Under the pieces are notes generated by a model. It saw nothing but the letters and a program-made list of their open reading frames with translations, did no database searches and was not told the origin of the DNA. From Bacteroidota bacterium (GTDB taxonomy: Bacteria; Bacteroidota; Bacteroidia; CAILMK01): DNA of 9,347 bases. A program made the translations under genes and the position numbers. Numbering within the stretch: position 1 is the first letter of the stretch; each line of letters opens with the position of its first letter. Below are positions 1 to 6,617 of the stretch, one piece after another. The DNA lies in the NCBI GenBank assembly GCA_013287095.1, contig JABDEJ010000082.1, forward strand, positions 1 to 9,347. Reading direction: 5' to 3'.

Positions 1-946
1 CATACCTGGAGTCTTGCTGCATGGATACATCGCCAAGGGCAAAGATATTTTCAAAGCCTTTTACCCTGTTGTATTCATCAACAATAATGCGGTTCCCACG
101 CGCAATAAGCGATTCGTCAAATCCATGAATGATACCGCCCTGCACCCCTGCTGCCCAGATCATGGTTTCTGTCTCAATGGTTTCGCCGCCATTCAGCGTC
201 ACCAGTTTTCCATCGAAGGTCATCACCCTGGAGCCAAATTTAACTTCGATTCCCAGTTCAAGTAAATATTTTAGAGCATATTCCGAAGCAGATGTTGACA
301 TCGCACTCAAAAGCCTTGTGCCGGGGTCAATTAAAATGATCCGCATACGGGTCAGGTCCAATTCCGGGTAATCCTTGGGAAGTACCATTTTGCGTAATTC
401 GCTCAGCGCTCCCGCCAGTTCTACGCCGGTTGGGCCACCACCTGCTATCACAAAGTTCATCAGCCTGGTACGAACCGTTTCATCATCTGTCAGAAGCATT
501 TTTTCAAAGGTTTGCAGGAACAGATGTCGCATATCAATGGCATTGCTCACGCTTTTAAGTTGCGCGGCATGTGTTTCAATATCATGCATATTGAAGAAAT
601 TCGTTTTAGATCCCGTGGCAATCACCAGGTAATCGAATTTCAAATAGCCTGCAATCGTTTTTATTTTCTTTTCGGAAGGCAAAATTTCTTCTACTTCGAT
701 CATCCTGAAATGGGCGTTTTTAGCCCCTGATAATGCTTTACGGAGAGGATAAGCAATAGACCCGGCTTCGAGGCCTGCGGTGGCTACCTGGTATAATAGT
801 GGTTGAAATGTATGATGGTTATTACGGTCTAATAAAACAAGCTGTACGTTCTTGTTTTTTAGCTTGTTGGCCACATTAAGCCCTGCAAATCCACCACCTA
901 TAATTACAACCCTGGGCATAGGGGAATCTGGAATATCAAGAGGCAT
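1..946 (-). CDS. ndh: Type II NADH dehydrogenase (NDH-2), C-terminus cut by window edge
   Basis: Flavoprotein that passes electrons from NADH to the membrane quinone pool without pumping protons, at the cytoplasmic face of the inner membrane. The 315 visible residues hold an FAD-binding Rossmann motif (IIGGGFAG, residues 15-22), the NHHTFQPLLYQVATAGL stretch typical of NDH-2 (about 43-59), an ATGS turn (110-113), a second dinucleotide site for NADH (GGGPTGVELAG, 169-179), the WAAGV strand (264-268) and the FALGD motif that contacts FAD (302-306). Family members are usually 400-450 residues, so roughly the last 100, including the membrane-binding part, lie beyond base 1. The ATG at 946 is preferred over the in-frame ATG at 919 because Bacteroidota homologues usually carry about ten residues before RVVIIGG; 919 remains possible. 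It is divergent from tatA. Family assignment is firm; the choice of quinone cannot be read here. Confidence 0.93.
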   Translation of the reverse strand, partial: MPLDIPDSPMPRVVIIGGGFAGLNVANKLKNKNVQLVLLDRNNHHTFQPLLYQVATAGLEAGSIAYPLRKALSGAKNAHFRMIEVEEILPSEKKIKTIAGYLKFDYLVIATGSKTNFFNMHDIETHAAQLKSVSNAIDMRHLFLQTFEKMLLTDDETVRTRLMNFVIAGGGPTGVELAGALSELRKMVLPKDYPELDLTRMRIILIDPGTRLLSAMSTSASEYALKYLLELGIEVKFGSRVMTFDGKLVTLNGGETIETETMIWAAGVQGGIIHGFDESLIARGNRIIVDEYNRVKGFENIFALGDVSMQQDSRY

Positions 947-966
947 AGGCAACTTGTTTTATGGTT

Positions 967-974
967 CAAATTAA
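967..974 (-). promoter_or_regulatory. Possible -7 element for ndh
   Basis: On the minus strand this reads TTAATTTG, one mismatch from the Bacteroidota -7 consensus TAnnTTTG, 20 nt before the ndh ATG. No clear -33 TTG is seen at the expected spacing. This is a weak assignment based on position. Confidence 0.3.
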
Positions 975-1016
975 CGATGGTTTTGGGAATAACCTCCCCT
1001 TTCCGAAACTTATTCG

Positions 1017-1024
1017 TATCTTTG
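1017..1024 (+). promoter_or_regulatory. Bacteroidota -7 promoter element of the tatA operon
   Basis: TATCTTTG matches TAnnTTTG exactly and is followed by GC, as is common for this element. The expected start site about 6 nt downstream would leave a leader of roughly 24 nt before the tatA ATG at 1054. No convincing -33 TTG is visible about 20 bp upstream. It would drive tatA-gatA-mltD as one transcript. Confidence 0.6.
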
Positions 1025-1053
1025 CGGCGTTTTTACTAAAGAAAGATAATACT

Positions 1054-1269
1054 ATGTTAACATCAGTTTTTCTCCTTAGCGCCCCTGGCGGCATGGAATG
1101 GATATTGATTTTCGCCGTGGTCCTCCTACTGTTTGGTGGCAAAAAGGTACCTGAATTAATGAAGGGTATCGGCAAGGGCATTCGTGAATTCAATGATGCC
1201 AAGGATAAGATGAAGGAGCATCTTGAAGACGGAATGAAGCCGGAAGAGCCTGCCAAAAAAGCCGAATAA
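1054..1269 (+). CDS. tatA: Twin-arginine translocase subunit TatA/TatE family
   Basis: Small membrane protein of 71 residues that assembles with TatC to export folded proteins across the inner membrane. It has a short periplasmic N-terminus, one hydrophobic helix ([12 protein letters not shown], about 16-27), the hinge FGGKK (27-31; many TatA proteins have FGP here, while FGGKK is common in Bacteroidota), then the amphipathic helix [14 protein letters not shown] (33-46) and a charged tail. The ATG at 1054 was chosen over an in-frame ATG at 961: the earlier start would add 31 residues with no TatA character and would place the promoter inside the coding region. No tatC lies in the window, so it must be encoded elsewhere. 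The gene ends 26 nt before gatA and probably shares its transcript. Confidence 0.93.
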   Translation: MLTSVFLLSAPGGMEWILIFAVVLLLFGGKKVPELMKGIGKGIREFNDAKDKMKEHLEDGMKPEEPAKKAE

Positions 1270-1295
1270 ATAAATCTAAAAAGCAGCCGCAGAAA

Positions 1296-2735
1296 ATGCA
1301 GCGCTACACAGGATATACGCAACACAGGAAACGCCTGGAAGAGAAAGACACGACCTGCGCGGAAGAATTGCGTGGATTCTTGACCCGGATTGAATCCCGG
1401 AAAAGCCTTAATGCATTCTTAGAGGTTTTTGAAGCCGAGGCGCTTGAAAGGGCTGATGCTATTGACAAAAAGATCGCAAATGGCACAGCAGGGAAACTTG
1501 CCGGCATGATCATCGCGGTGAAAGACAATATCAGCTACAAAGGCCATAAGGTTTCCAATTCTTCAAAAATCCTTGAAGGCTTTGAATCTATTTATTCAGC
1601 AACTGCAATAGAGAGATTGCTTGCAGAAGACGTCATTATTATCGGTAGAACCAATTGCGATGAAATGGCAATGGGGTCGTCTAATGAGAACTCGGCTTAT
1701 GGACCGGTAAAAAATCCTTTAAATGAAAATCTTGTTCCAGGCGGCTCATCAGGTGGTTCCGCAGCATCTGTCGCTGCAGGACTCTGTCACGCTGCTCTTG
1801 GATCTGATACAGGAGGTTCTATTCGTCAACCAGCGTCATTTTGTGGGGTAACAGGTTTCAGGCCAACTTATGGCAGAATTTCAAGACATGGACTGCTCGC
1901 TTTTGCTTCATCATTTGACCAGATCGGAACCGTTACCAATAATATTGAAGATGCTGCATTGCTAACTGAAGTGATGGCAGGTAAAGACGAATATGATGCT
2001 ACGGTATCATCAAAGCCTGTACCGGCTTATTCGCAGCATCTTGATAAAGAAGAAAAATTCAACCTGGTTTATTTAGAAGAGGCTATCAATCATCCCGGAG
2101 TTGATCCCGAGGTAAAGGCCCGCTTTGATGAAATCATTAGTGCTTTGGCAGAATCGGGCCATCATAATAAAAGCGCTTCGTTTCCATACCTTGATCAAAT
2201 GATTCCGGTCTATTACGTATTAGCTACAGCTGAAGCATCTACCAACCTTTCTCGCTATGCGGGAATGACGTATGGATATAGAGCCAAGGATGCTAAAACT
2301 TTAGAGGAAGTCATTACCAAATCAAGGAGCGAGGGCTTTGGTCCGGAAGTAAAACGCCGCATTATGCTCGGCACATTTGTCCTTAGTGAAGGTTATTATG
2401 ATGCATATTATAATAAAGCACAGAGAGTGAGGCGATTGATCAGCGATTACACCATCGACCTCCTGAAAGATAATGATTTTTTAATCCTTCCTACATCACC
2501 CGGCACTGCTTTTGCGTTAGGAGAGAATACCGGAGACCCGATTGCAATGTACCTGGCGGATATATTTACCATTCAGTCAGCCATCGCAGGTGTGCCATCT
2601 ATTTCATTGCCATTGGGTTGGCACAGTAATGGGATGCCATTCGGGATTCAGATTATAGGAAGAAGTTTTGATGAAGAACGGCTTCTTGCATTTTCTAATT
2701 ATTTAATGAATATATTTGCAAGGAAAGAAGGATGA
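1296..2735 (+). CDS. gatA: Asp-tRNA(Asn)/Glu-tRNA(Gln) amidotransferase subunit A
   Basis: Amidase-signature enzyme that releases ammonia from glutamine, which the GatCAB complex uses to convert Glu-tRNA(Gln) to Gln-tRNA(Gln) or Asp-tRNA(Asn) to Asn-tRNA(Asn). The catalytic Ser-cisSer-Lys triad is intact: K76 in IAVKDN, S151 in the glycine/serine loop GGSSGGS, and nucleophile S175 in DTGGSIRQP. These sit at a constant offset of 3 from my recollection of the Staphylococcus GatA triad (79/154/178). GatA-specific stretches include GSSNENSAYGPVKNP (127-141), PTYGRISRHGL (190-200), and a C-terminal LPTSPGTAF followed by DPIAMYLADIFT. At 479 residues it is full length. The N-terminal helix aligns with family starts, supporting the ATG at 1296. 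Neither gatB nor gatC is adjacent. The stop overlaps the mltD start as ATGA, implying translational coupling. A generic amidase is the alternative, but the C-terminal block favours GatA. Confidence 0.92.
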   Translation: MQRYTGYTQHRKRLEEKDTTCAEELRGFLTRIESRKSLNAFLEVFEAEALERADAIDKKIANGTAGKLAGMIIAVKDNISYKGHKVSNSSKILEGFESIYSATAIERLLAEDVIIIGRTNCDEMAMGSSNENSAYGPVKNPLNENLVPGGSSGGSAASVAAGLCHAALGSDTGGSIRQPASFCGVTGFRPTYGRISRHGLLAFASSFDQIGTVTNNIEDAALLTEVMAGKDEYDATVSSKPVPAYSQHLDKEEKFNLVYLEEAINHPGVDPEVKARFDEIISALAESGHHNKSASFPYLDQMIPVYYVLATAEASTNLSRYAGMTYGYRAKDAKTLEEVITKSRSEGFGPEVKRRIMLGTFVLSEGYYDAYYNKAQRVRRLISDYTIDLLKDNDFLILPTSPGTAFALGENTGDPIAMYLADIFTIQSAIAGVPSISLPLGWHSNGMPFGIQIIGRSFDEERLLAFSNYLMNIFARKEG

Positions 2736-4480
2736 AAGGACATATATCAATAGCTATATTTGTTTGTCTTTGCCTTTGTACACGTGTTTTTTCACAAACC
2801 CTCGTACAAGGAAAGGAAGAGGTAAAACAAAGCGGGGCTATCCTCAATAACCTTGACACCCTTATGACTTTGTGGTATGTCAAAAATGCCACGCCTGTTA
2901 AAAACAGGAACTCCCAGAATATTTACAAATACAAACCTGAAGAAGTACCCAGCTTCAGCGATTCAGTATATGCCCATCGCCTCAGGATGATTCCAAGTCC
3001 GTTGCCTTTTGCTTATAATGAGACCGTAAGAGCATTTATAGACTTGTACGCCAATCGTAAACGCGACCAGGTAGAAAAAATGCTGGGTTTATCCGAAATA
3101 TACTTCCCGATTTTTGAAGAGGTACTCGACAGGAACAAAATGCCTCTGGAGCTTAAATATTTATCTGTCGTTGAATCAGCTCTCAATACCCGCGCCGAAT
3201 CAAGGGTACATGCTACAGGACTTTGGCAGTTTATGTACACAACGGCTAATTTGTACAACCTCGATATCAACTCTTTTGTAGATCAACGCAAAGACCCCGT
3301 AAAGGCGTCGGAAGCGGCGGCACTCCTTTTAAAAGATCTTCATGGCATTTTCGGGGATTGGTTCCTTGCCATTGCGGCCTATAATTGTGGTCCGGGCAAT
3401 GTAAATAAAGCCATCAGGAGATCAGGCGGCAAACGTACCTTCTGGGAAATATATCCTTACCTGCCAGCTGAAACAAGAGGATACGTACCGGCATTTATTG
3501 CTGCGGCTTATGTATTTCATTACCATCGTGAACACAATCTGTACCCACAGGAAGTGACCTTGCCTAAATTTGTGGATACCGTGATGATCTATAAAGAAAT
3601 CTCGTTTCAACCTATTGCGAGGGTACTGGATATCACAGTTGAAGAACTCAGGGACCTTAATCCAGAATATACCAGGGATATAATCCCGGCAAGAGGAATG
3701 TCATACGCGCTTCGCCTTCCTGCAGCAAAAGCATCTGCTTACACGCTTTATAAGGACTCTATATATCACACTTATTCGGCAATGTTGGTTGCAGCCAATC
3801 CCAAATATAATCCCAATGACAGTAGCGGAATAGCCCAGGTTACTTTTAAAGGTGGAAAAGGGCCTGAAAACTATGGCCCCAAAGCAATTGTAAAGTACAC
3901 TGTGAAATCAGGTGATAACCTGCCATTTATAGCTGACCTGTTTGATGTAAGTGTTTATAGTCTTAAAAGATGGAATCACGTAGGAAGACATAAAATTGGT
4001 GTTGGCAAGAGACTTACGATCGACGTGCCTGCCGATAAGGCTTCGTATTACAGGAAGATCAATACCATGACCACGCTCCAGAAAAAGAAGGAAATATATG
4101 GTCGCCTTCATGAACCTCCTGAAGTAAAAGTAGCAGCCAAAGAAGAGAAAGTTGACAAACCGGATTCGACTGTCGTCATTGCATCTGCAACGCCAGCTCC
4201 TGTAAAAGAAGATAAGAAAATTGTTTCCAAAAAGGATAAGAAAACTGCTGTAAAACAACCGGTTGAAAAAGTTGAGAAAGCTGAAAAAGACAAAACAGAA
4301 GAAGTAGCGGTTGAAACCAGGGCAAGCATAAAATATTATACAGTTCAAAAAGGGGATACATTATGGAGCATCGCCCAAAGGTTTCCCGGTGTTACTGTTG
4401 ATGAAATAAAAAAAGCAAACGGCCTGAGAGGAAATCAAAAGATCATGGTCGGACAGAAGATCAAGATTCTGAAGAGTTAA
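2732..4480 (+). CDS. mltD: MltD-like lytic murein transglycosylase with LysM domains
   Basis: Exported enzyme that cleaves the glycan strands of peptidoglycan between MurNAc and GlcNAc. An N-terminal signal peptide (residues 1-21, hydrophobic core IAIFVCLCLC, probable cleavage before Q22) sends it to the periplasm. The family-1 transglycosylase (SLT) domain spans about 120-245, with catalytic E148 in VVESALN, GLWQFM (163-168) and AYNCGPGNV (216-224). A degenerate LysM-like unit may lie around 282-330. A clear LysM is at about 388-432 (YTVKSGDNL) and another at 535-580 (YYTVQKGDTLWSIAQRF). Between these two, residues about 460-530 form a flexible Lys/Glu/Val/Pro-rich linker. At 582 residues it is longer than E. 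coli MltD, which is about 450. Cysteines 12, 14 and 16 do not form a good lipobox, so attachment as a lipoprotein is not supported. AAGGAAAGAAGG just before the ATG is a good ribosome binding site. Confidence 0.92.
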   Translation: MKGHISIAIFVCLCLCTRVFSQTLVQGKEEVKQSGAILNNLDTLMTLWYVKNATPVKNRNSQNIYKYKPEEVPSFSDSVYAHRLRMIPSPLPFAYNETVRAFIDLYANRKRDQVEKMLGLSEIYFPIFEEVLDRNKMPLELKYLSVVESALNTRAESRVHATGLWQFMYTTANLYNLDINSFVDQRKDPVKASEAAALLLKDLHGIFGDWFLAIAAYNCGPGNVNKAIRRSGGKRTFWEIYPYLPAETRGYVPAFIAAAYVFHYHREHNLYPQEVTLPKFVDTVMIYKEISFQPIARVLDITVEELRDLNPEYTRDIIPARGMSYALRLPAAKASAYTLYKDSIYHTYSAMLVAANPKYNPNDSSGIAQVTFKGGKGPENYGPKAIVKYTVKSGDNLPFIADLFDVSVYSLKRWNHVGRHKIGVGKRLTIDVPADKASYYRKINTMTTLQKKKEIYGRLHEPPEVKVAAKEEKVDKPDSTVVIASATPAPVKEDKKIVSKKDKKTAVKQPVEKVEKAEKDKTEEVAVETRASIKYYTVQKGDTLWSIAQRFPGVTVDEIKKANGLRGNQKIMVGQKIKILKS

Positions 4481-4482
4481 TA

Positions 4483-4667
4483 GTGAGAAGTAAGAAGTGA
4501 AAAGTAAGAGGTGTTGACACAAGAAGATTCTCAATTGCTTAGTTTTCTCAAAATCAGATTCGTTGATAAATCAAAATGATTTCCAATTTTAGAATATCTG
4601 TCGGATTTCTCAGGTTCACCAATTTCTTTTCGCTTTCACCTCTCACTTCTCACCTTTCACTTCTCAC
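4483..4667 (+). repeat. Long inverted repeat built from heptamer arrays (MITE-like or palindromic element)
   Basis: The left arm, 4483-4513, is four heptamers plus a triplet in perfect 7-nt register: GTGAGAA, GTAAGAA, GTGAAAA, GTAAGAG, GTG. The right arm, 4637-4667, is the same pattern on the other strand with CAC at 4637, 4644, 4651, 4658 and 4665: CACCTCT, CACTTCT, CACCTTT, CACTTCT, CAC. Compared as reverse complements the 31-nt arms agree at 26 positions by my count. The interior (4514-4636) is AT-rich, with a small hairpin AAATCA-aaa-TGATTT at 4568-4582. The element starts 2 nt after the mltD stop and ends 7 nt before the lutA promoter. No coding frame is supported inside. It could be a non-autonomous mobile element, a structured 3' end for the mltD mRNA, or both. 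Confidence 0.7.
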
Positions 4668-4674
4668 TTTTCCC

Positions 4675-4682
4675 TACTTTTG
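4675..4682 (+). promoter_or_regulatory. Bacteroidota -7 promoter element of lutA
   Basis: TACTTTTG matches TAnnTTTG exactly and is followed by C. It lies only 6 nt before the lutA ATG at 4689, so transcription should begin at or next to the start codon and give a leaderless or nearly leaderless message. Any -33 element would fall inside the right arm of the heptamer repeat. Confidence 0.6.
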
Positions 4683-4688
4683 CCCCTA

Positions 4689-5408
4689 ATGACCGTTGAC
4701 ATATTCATACCCTGTTTTATTGATCAGATTTTTCCGGAGACAGCCTGGAACATGATCAAAGTGCTTGAAAAACTGGGCTGTGAGGTTAATTACAATACGG
4801 AACAAACCTGTTGCGGCCAGCCGGCGTGGAACGCAGGGTTTAAAGACCGTGTAAAACCTGTGGCTACCAAGTGGATCAATGATTTCAATACCCAGAATTA
4901 TATTGTAAGCCCCTCGGGTTCCTGCACGGGTATGATCCGGAATTATTACCTGGAAATGTTTGCCAATACATCCAACCATTTGAAGTGCAAATCTGCACAG
5001 GGCCGGAGTTTTGAATTTACAGAGTTTCTGGTAGAAATCCTTAAAAAAGAAGATGTTGGGGCTGTTTTAAATGGCAAAGCAACCTATCATGATGCATGTG
5101 GTGCATTACGGGAATGCAATATCAAGGACGGACCCCGGAAACTGCTGCAAAATGTAAAAGGTTTGGAACTTGTTGAAATGAATGAATGCGAAACCTGTTG
5201 TGGCTTCGGAGGAACTTTTGCAGTTAAATTTGAAGGGATTTCCACCGCAATGGCAGAACAAAAAGTAAACAATGCGATGGCTACGGGTGCCGATTATATT
5301 ATTTCCACAGATGTTTCCTGCCTTATGCATATCGAAGCATATATCCAGAAAAAGAAAGCACCTATCAAATGCATGCATATAGCTGATGTACTTGCTTCCG
5401 GATGGTAG
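4689..5408 (+). CDS. lutA: LutA/YkgE-family (Fe-S)-binding protein, lactate utilisation
   Basis: Cysteine-rich protein of the LutA/YkgE/GlcF type, which in LutABC takes part in oxidation of L-lactate to pyruvate as an iron-sulfur electron carrier in the cytoplasm. Two CCG domains are visible. The first has C9, C41-C42-G43 (QTCCGQPAWNAG) and C79 (SPSGSCTGM). The second has C137 (YHDAC), C170-C171-G172 (CETCCGFGGTFAVK) and C211 (DVSCLMHIE). Its 239 residues match the single-subunit LutA length. The ATG at 4689 was chosen over an in-frame TTG at 4680, because that TTG is part of the -7 promoter element and the ATG fits the family start (TVDIFIPCF). LutB and LutC are not adjacent, so it is either an orphan or works with partners encoded elsewhere. 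A type-2 lactate/malate dehydrogenase lies 1.2 kb downstream. Confidence 0.9.
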   Translation: MTVDIFIPCFIDQIFPETAWNMIKVLEKLGCEVNYNTEQTCCGQPAWNAGFKDRVKPVATKWINDFNTQNYIVSPSGSCTGMIRNYYLEMFANTSNHLKCKSAQGRSFEFTEFLVEILKKEDVGAVLNGKATYHDACGALRECNIKDGPRKLLQNVKGLELVEMNECETCCGFGGTFAVKFEGISTAMAEQKVNNAMATGADYIISTDVSCLMHIEAYIQKKKAPIKCMHIADVLASGW

Positions 5409-5494
5409 GGTTTGGTTTTAAGTCTTGATTTATGGAATTGATATGTCGGCCCGGGTCAAATCTTCAATATCTGAAAAGGCTAATTGTGTTAATC

Positions 5495-5510
5495 TGTAAA
5501 ACTTTTTACA
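5495..5510. promoter_or_regulatory. 16-bp palindrome, possible operator
   Basis: TGTAAAA and TTTTACA are perfect reverse complements around a 2-nt centre. The short centre suits a dimeric protein-binding site better than an RNA hairpin. It lies 87 nt after the lutA stop and 103 nt before the 5614 gene. Which gene it would control, if any, is unknown. Confidence 0.35.
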
Positions 5511-5546
5511 TGGAAGCCTTGTTTATTTAAAAAGTTAGTTAGATTT

Positions 5547-5562
5547 GCCTATAATTTTAGGC
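5547..5562. repeat. 16-bp near-palindrome upstream of the two-gene cassette
   Basis: GCCTA and TAGGC flank an AT-rich core; 14 of 16 positions are symmetric. It lies 51 nt before the ATG at 5614. It could be an autoregulatory operator, as is common upstream of toxin-antitoxin operons, or chance in AT-rich DNA. Confidence 0.3.
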
Positions 5563-5598
5563 TAATAGCTTAAATTACTCAAAATAGAACAGATATTG

Positions 5599-5606
5599 TA
5601 GGTCTG
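5599..5606 (+). promoter_or_regulatory. Possible -7 element for the 5614 gene
   Basis: TAGGTCTG differs from TAnnTTTG at one position, is followed by C and lies 7 nt before the ATG, the same geometry as the lutA promoter. No -33 TTG is evident. Weak support. Confidence 0.35.
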
Positions 5607-5613
5607 CTTTATA

Positions 5614-6117
5614 ATGGAAAACACAGCAAAACACCCCTTGATTGGTTTAAACCCTAATTTTGATAGCTTCATTGAAAGTTTAGTGGCGCACGTGCGGTCG
5701 GATCAAATTCAGATCGAAACCCAAACCTCATCGCCAGCTATTGAAAATTTCTACTCAAGCATTTTTTCTAGAGATCTTGATCAATTAGCAAAAATTAATA
5801 TAGACAATAGTAATTTATATTTTATAGGCAAAATAATCGCCGATTATGTTGGTTGTTTAACAACTGAATACAATTACAATCCTGAAAAACTTGCCTTTTT
5901 CTTTGACAATTCTACAGTATTAGTTTGGGCTCAAATTAAAGACGATGACACTGAAAGCGAAAGATTTTTAATTTTAGCTGAAGCAAAAGTCAATGGTAAA
6001 TACTTTCAATATGGCTTCCAAATTGATACAACCATAGTAGAGGAATCTGATAGAATCTCTATTCCAAATCATTATACTATCTTTGGAAAGAATTGGCGAG
6101 TTTTAAAGAGCATATAG
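5614..6117 (+). CDS. Unrecognised 167-residue protein, first gene of AT-rich cassette
   Basis: I do not recognise this family. The 167-residue product is soluble, with no signal peptide or membrane segment. The N-terminal half looks helical (DSFIESLVAHVRSD about 17-30; NLYFIGKIIADYVGCL about 67-82). The C-terminal half looks like beta strands (KLAFFFDN 92-99, TVLVWAQIK 101-109, RFLILAEAKVN 117-127, KYFQYGFQIDTTIVE 129-143), giving an overall alpha-plus-beta shape. The coding DNA is much AT-richer than its neighbours: 17 of 60 bases are G or C in 5821-5880, against 28 of 60 in gatA at 1381-1440. The last 25 nt overlap the next gene, so the two are probably translated together. By analogy with two-gene modules carrying a HEPN-like second protein, it could be the partner or antitoxin, but that is inference from arrangement only. 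Confidence 0.75.
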   Translation: MENTAKHPLIGLNPNFDSFIESLVAHVRSDQIQIETQTSSPAIENFYSSIFSRDLDQLAKINIDNSNLYFIGKIIADYVGCLTTEYNYNPEKLAFFFDNSTVLVWAQIKDDDTESERFLILAEAKVNGKYFQYGFQIDTTIVEESDRISIPNHYTIFGKNWRVLKSI

Positions 6118-6617
6118 AGCAGGCTAAAAAAAATCTCAATTTTTTAGAAAGTGTAAATTATTCCTATCCTATCGGAGAAAGTGATGATTGGCAAGTGACA
6201 ATTCTCTTTTATGGTGCAGTTCATCTCATAAACGCCCACATAGCACAAACCTGCAACCTTCATTACAATTCTCATAAAAAAGTAGAACAGGCCATTAGTC
6301 CTTTCAACCCTCTTTCTCCAGCTTCTTTACCAGAGGATGTGTATTTGGCATATAAATTATTAAGGAACCTTTCAAGGCGTTCTCGGTACCTTTGTAAAGA
6401 TTCTGACAGTCCTTTAGAAGAAGCGAAAGCATATTTAACATTTGATAAGCACGTTGCAAAAGCAATTAAACATATGGATGTTATAATAGACTATATGGTA
6501 GCTAAATATAAAATCAAATTTACCCCGATTAATATTATTTCAATGGAGCTATCCATGAGACAGGCTGATTTACATAATTTTACCTGTTTCCCCGCTAAAA
6601 CAACGGCGATGGCCTAA
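6093..6617 (+). CDS. HEPN-like uncharacterised protein, second gene of AT-rich cassette
   Basis: Helical protein of 174 residues. Residues 6-20 (EHIEQAKKNLNFLES) form a first helix. Next come DDWQVTILFYGAVHLINAHIAQ (31-52) and an HYNSHKK segment (57-63). A later helix carries YKLLRNLSRRSRYL (87-100). This order, W-x5-FY-x2-A-x-H-x3-A then SH then L-S-R-x2-R-Y, resembles uncharacterised HEPN-fold proteins. The canonical catalytic RNase motif R-x(4-6)-H is absent: tyrosine (Y99) sits where histidine would be expected, so nuclease activity cannot be claimed. The start is a TTG at 6093, the only usual start codon after the in-frame stop at 6051-6053 and before the first helix; TTTGGAAAGAA precedes it. 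It overlaps the upstream gene by 25 nt. After about residue 145 the sequence no longer looks helical and may be a replaced or read-through tail. Fold moderately supported, function unknown. Confidence 0.7.
   Translation: MASFKEHIEQAKKNLNFLESVNYSYPIGESDDWQVTILFYGAVHLINAHIAQTCNLHYNSHKKVEQAISPFNPLSPASLPEDVYLAYKLLRNLSRRSRYLCKDSDSPLEEAKAYLTFDKHVAKAIKHMDVIIDYMVAKYKIKFTPINIISMELSMRQADLHNFTCFPAKTTAMA

Noticed and set aside
1..265. Plus-strand frames at the left edge (14-265, 129-371, 375-632, 512-730)
   Set aside because: All lie antisense to the continuous NDH-2 coding frame, which shows FAD and NADH motifs throughout.
961..1053. Longer tatA with start at 961
   Set aside because: The added 31 residues do not resemble TatA, and the exact TAnnTTTG promoter element would fall inside the gene.
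966..1325. 119-codon minus-strand frame across tatA
   Set aside because: It is the antisense of the clearly recognised TatA and extends through the divergent promoter region; no protein features.
2732..2800. Lipoprotein signal on MltD
   Set aside because: Cysteines are present in the signal peptide, but none sits in an L-[AS]-[GA]-C context; a standard signal peptide cleaved near residue 21 fits better.
3908..4348. 146-codon minus-strand frame inside mltD
   Set aside because: It mirrors the Lys/Glu-rich LysM linker; the Phe/Tyr/Cys-rich product is a composition artefact.
4483..4667. CRISPR-like array
   Set aside because: The repeats are 7-nt tandem units without spacers, in two inverted arms. 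There is no repeat-spacer structure and no cas genes.
4680..4688. TTG start for lutA at 4680
   Set aside because: The TTG is part of the -7 promoter element, so it would not be in the transcript; the ATG at 4689 fits the family.
5409..5613. tRNA or insertion-sequence remnant in the lutA-cassette gap
   Set aside because: I could see no cloverleaf pattern, transposase fragment or long terminal inverted repeats; only two short palindromes.
5614..6617. Reading the two cassette genes as one frameshifted gene
   Set aside because: The first protein ends cleanly and the second has its own TTG start with a purine-rich stretch before it; the 25-nt overlap is typical of coupled genes. A fused homologue elsewhere would reopen the question.
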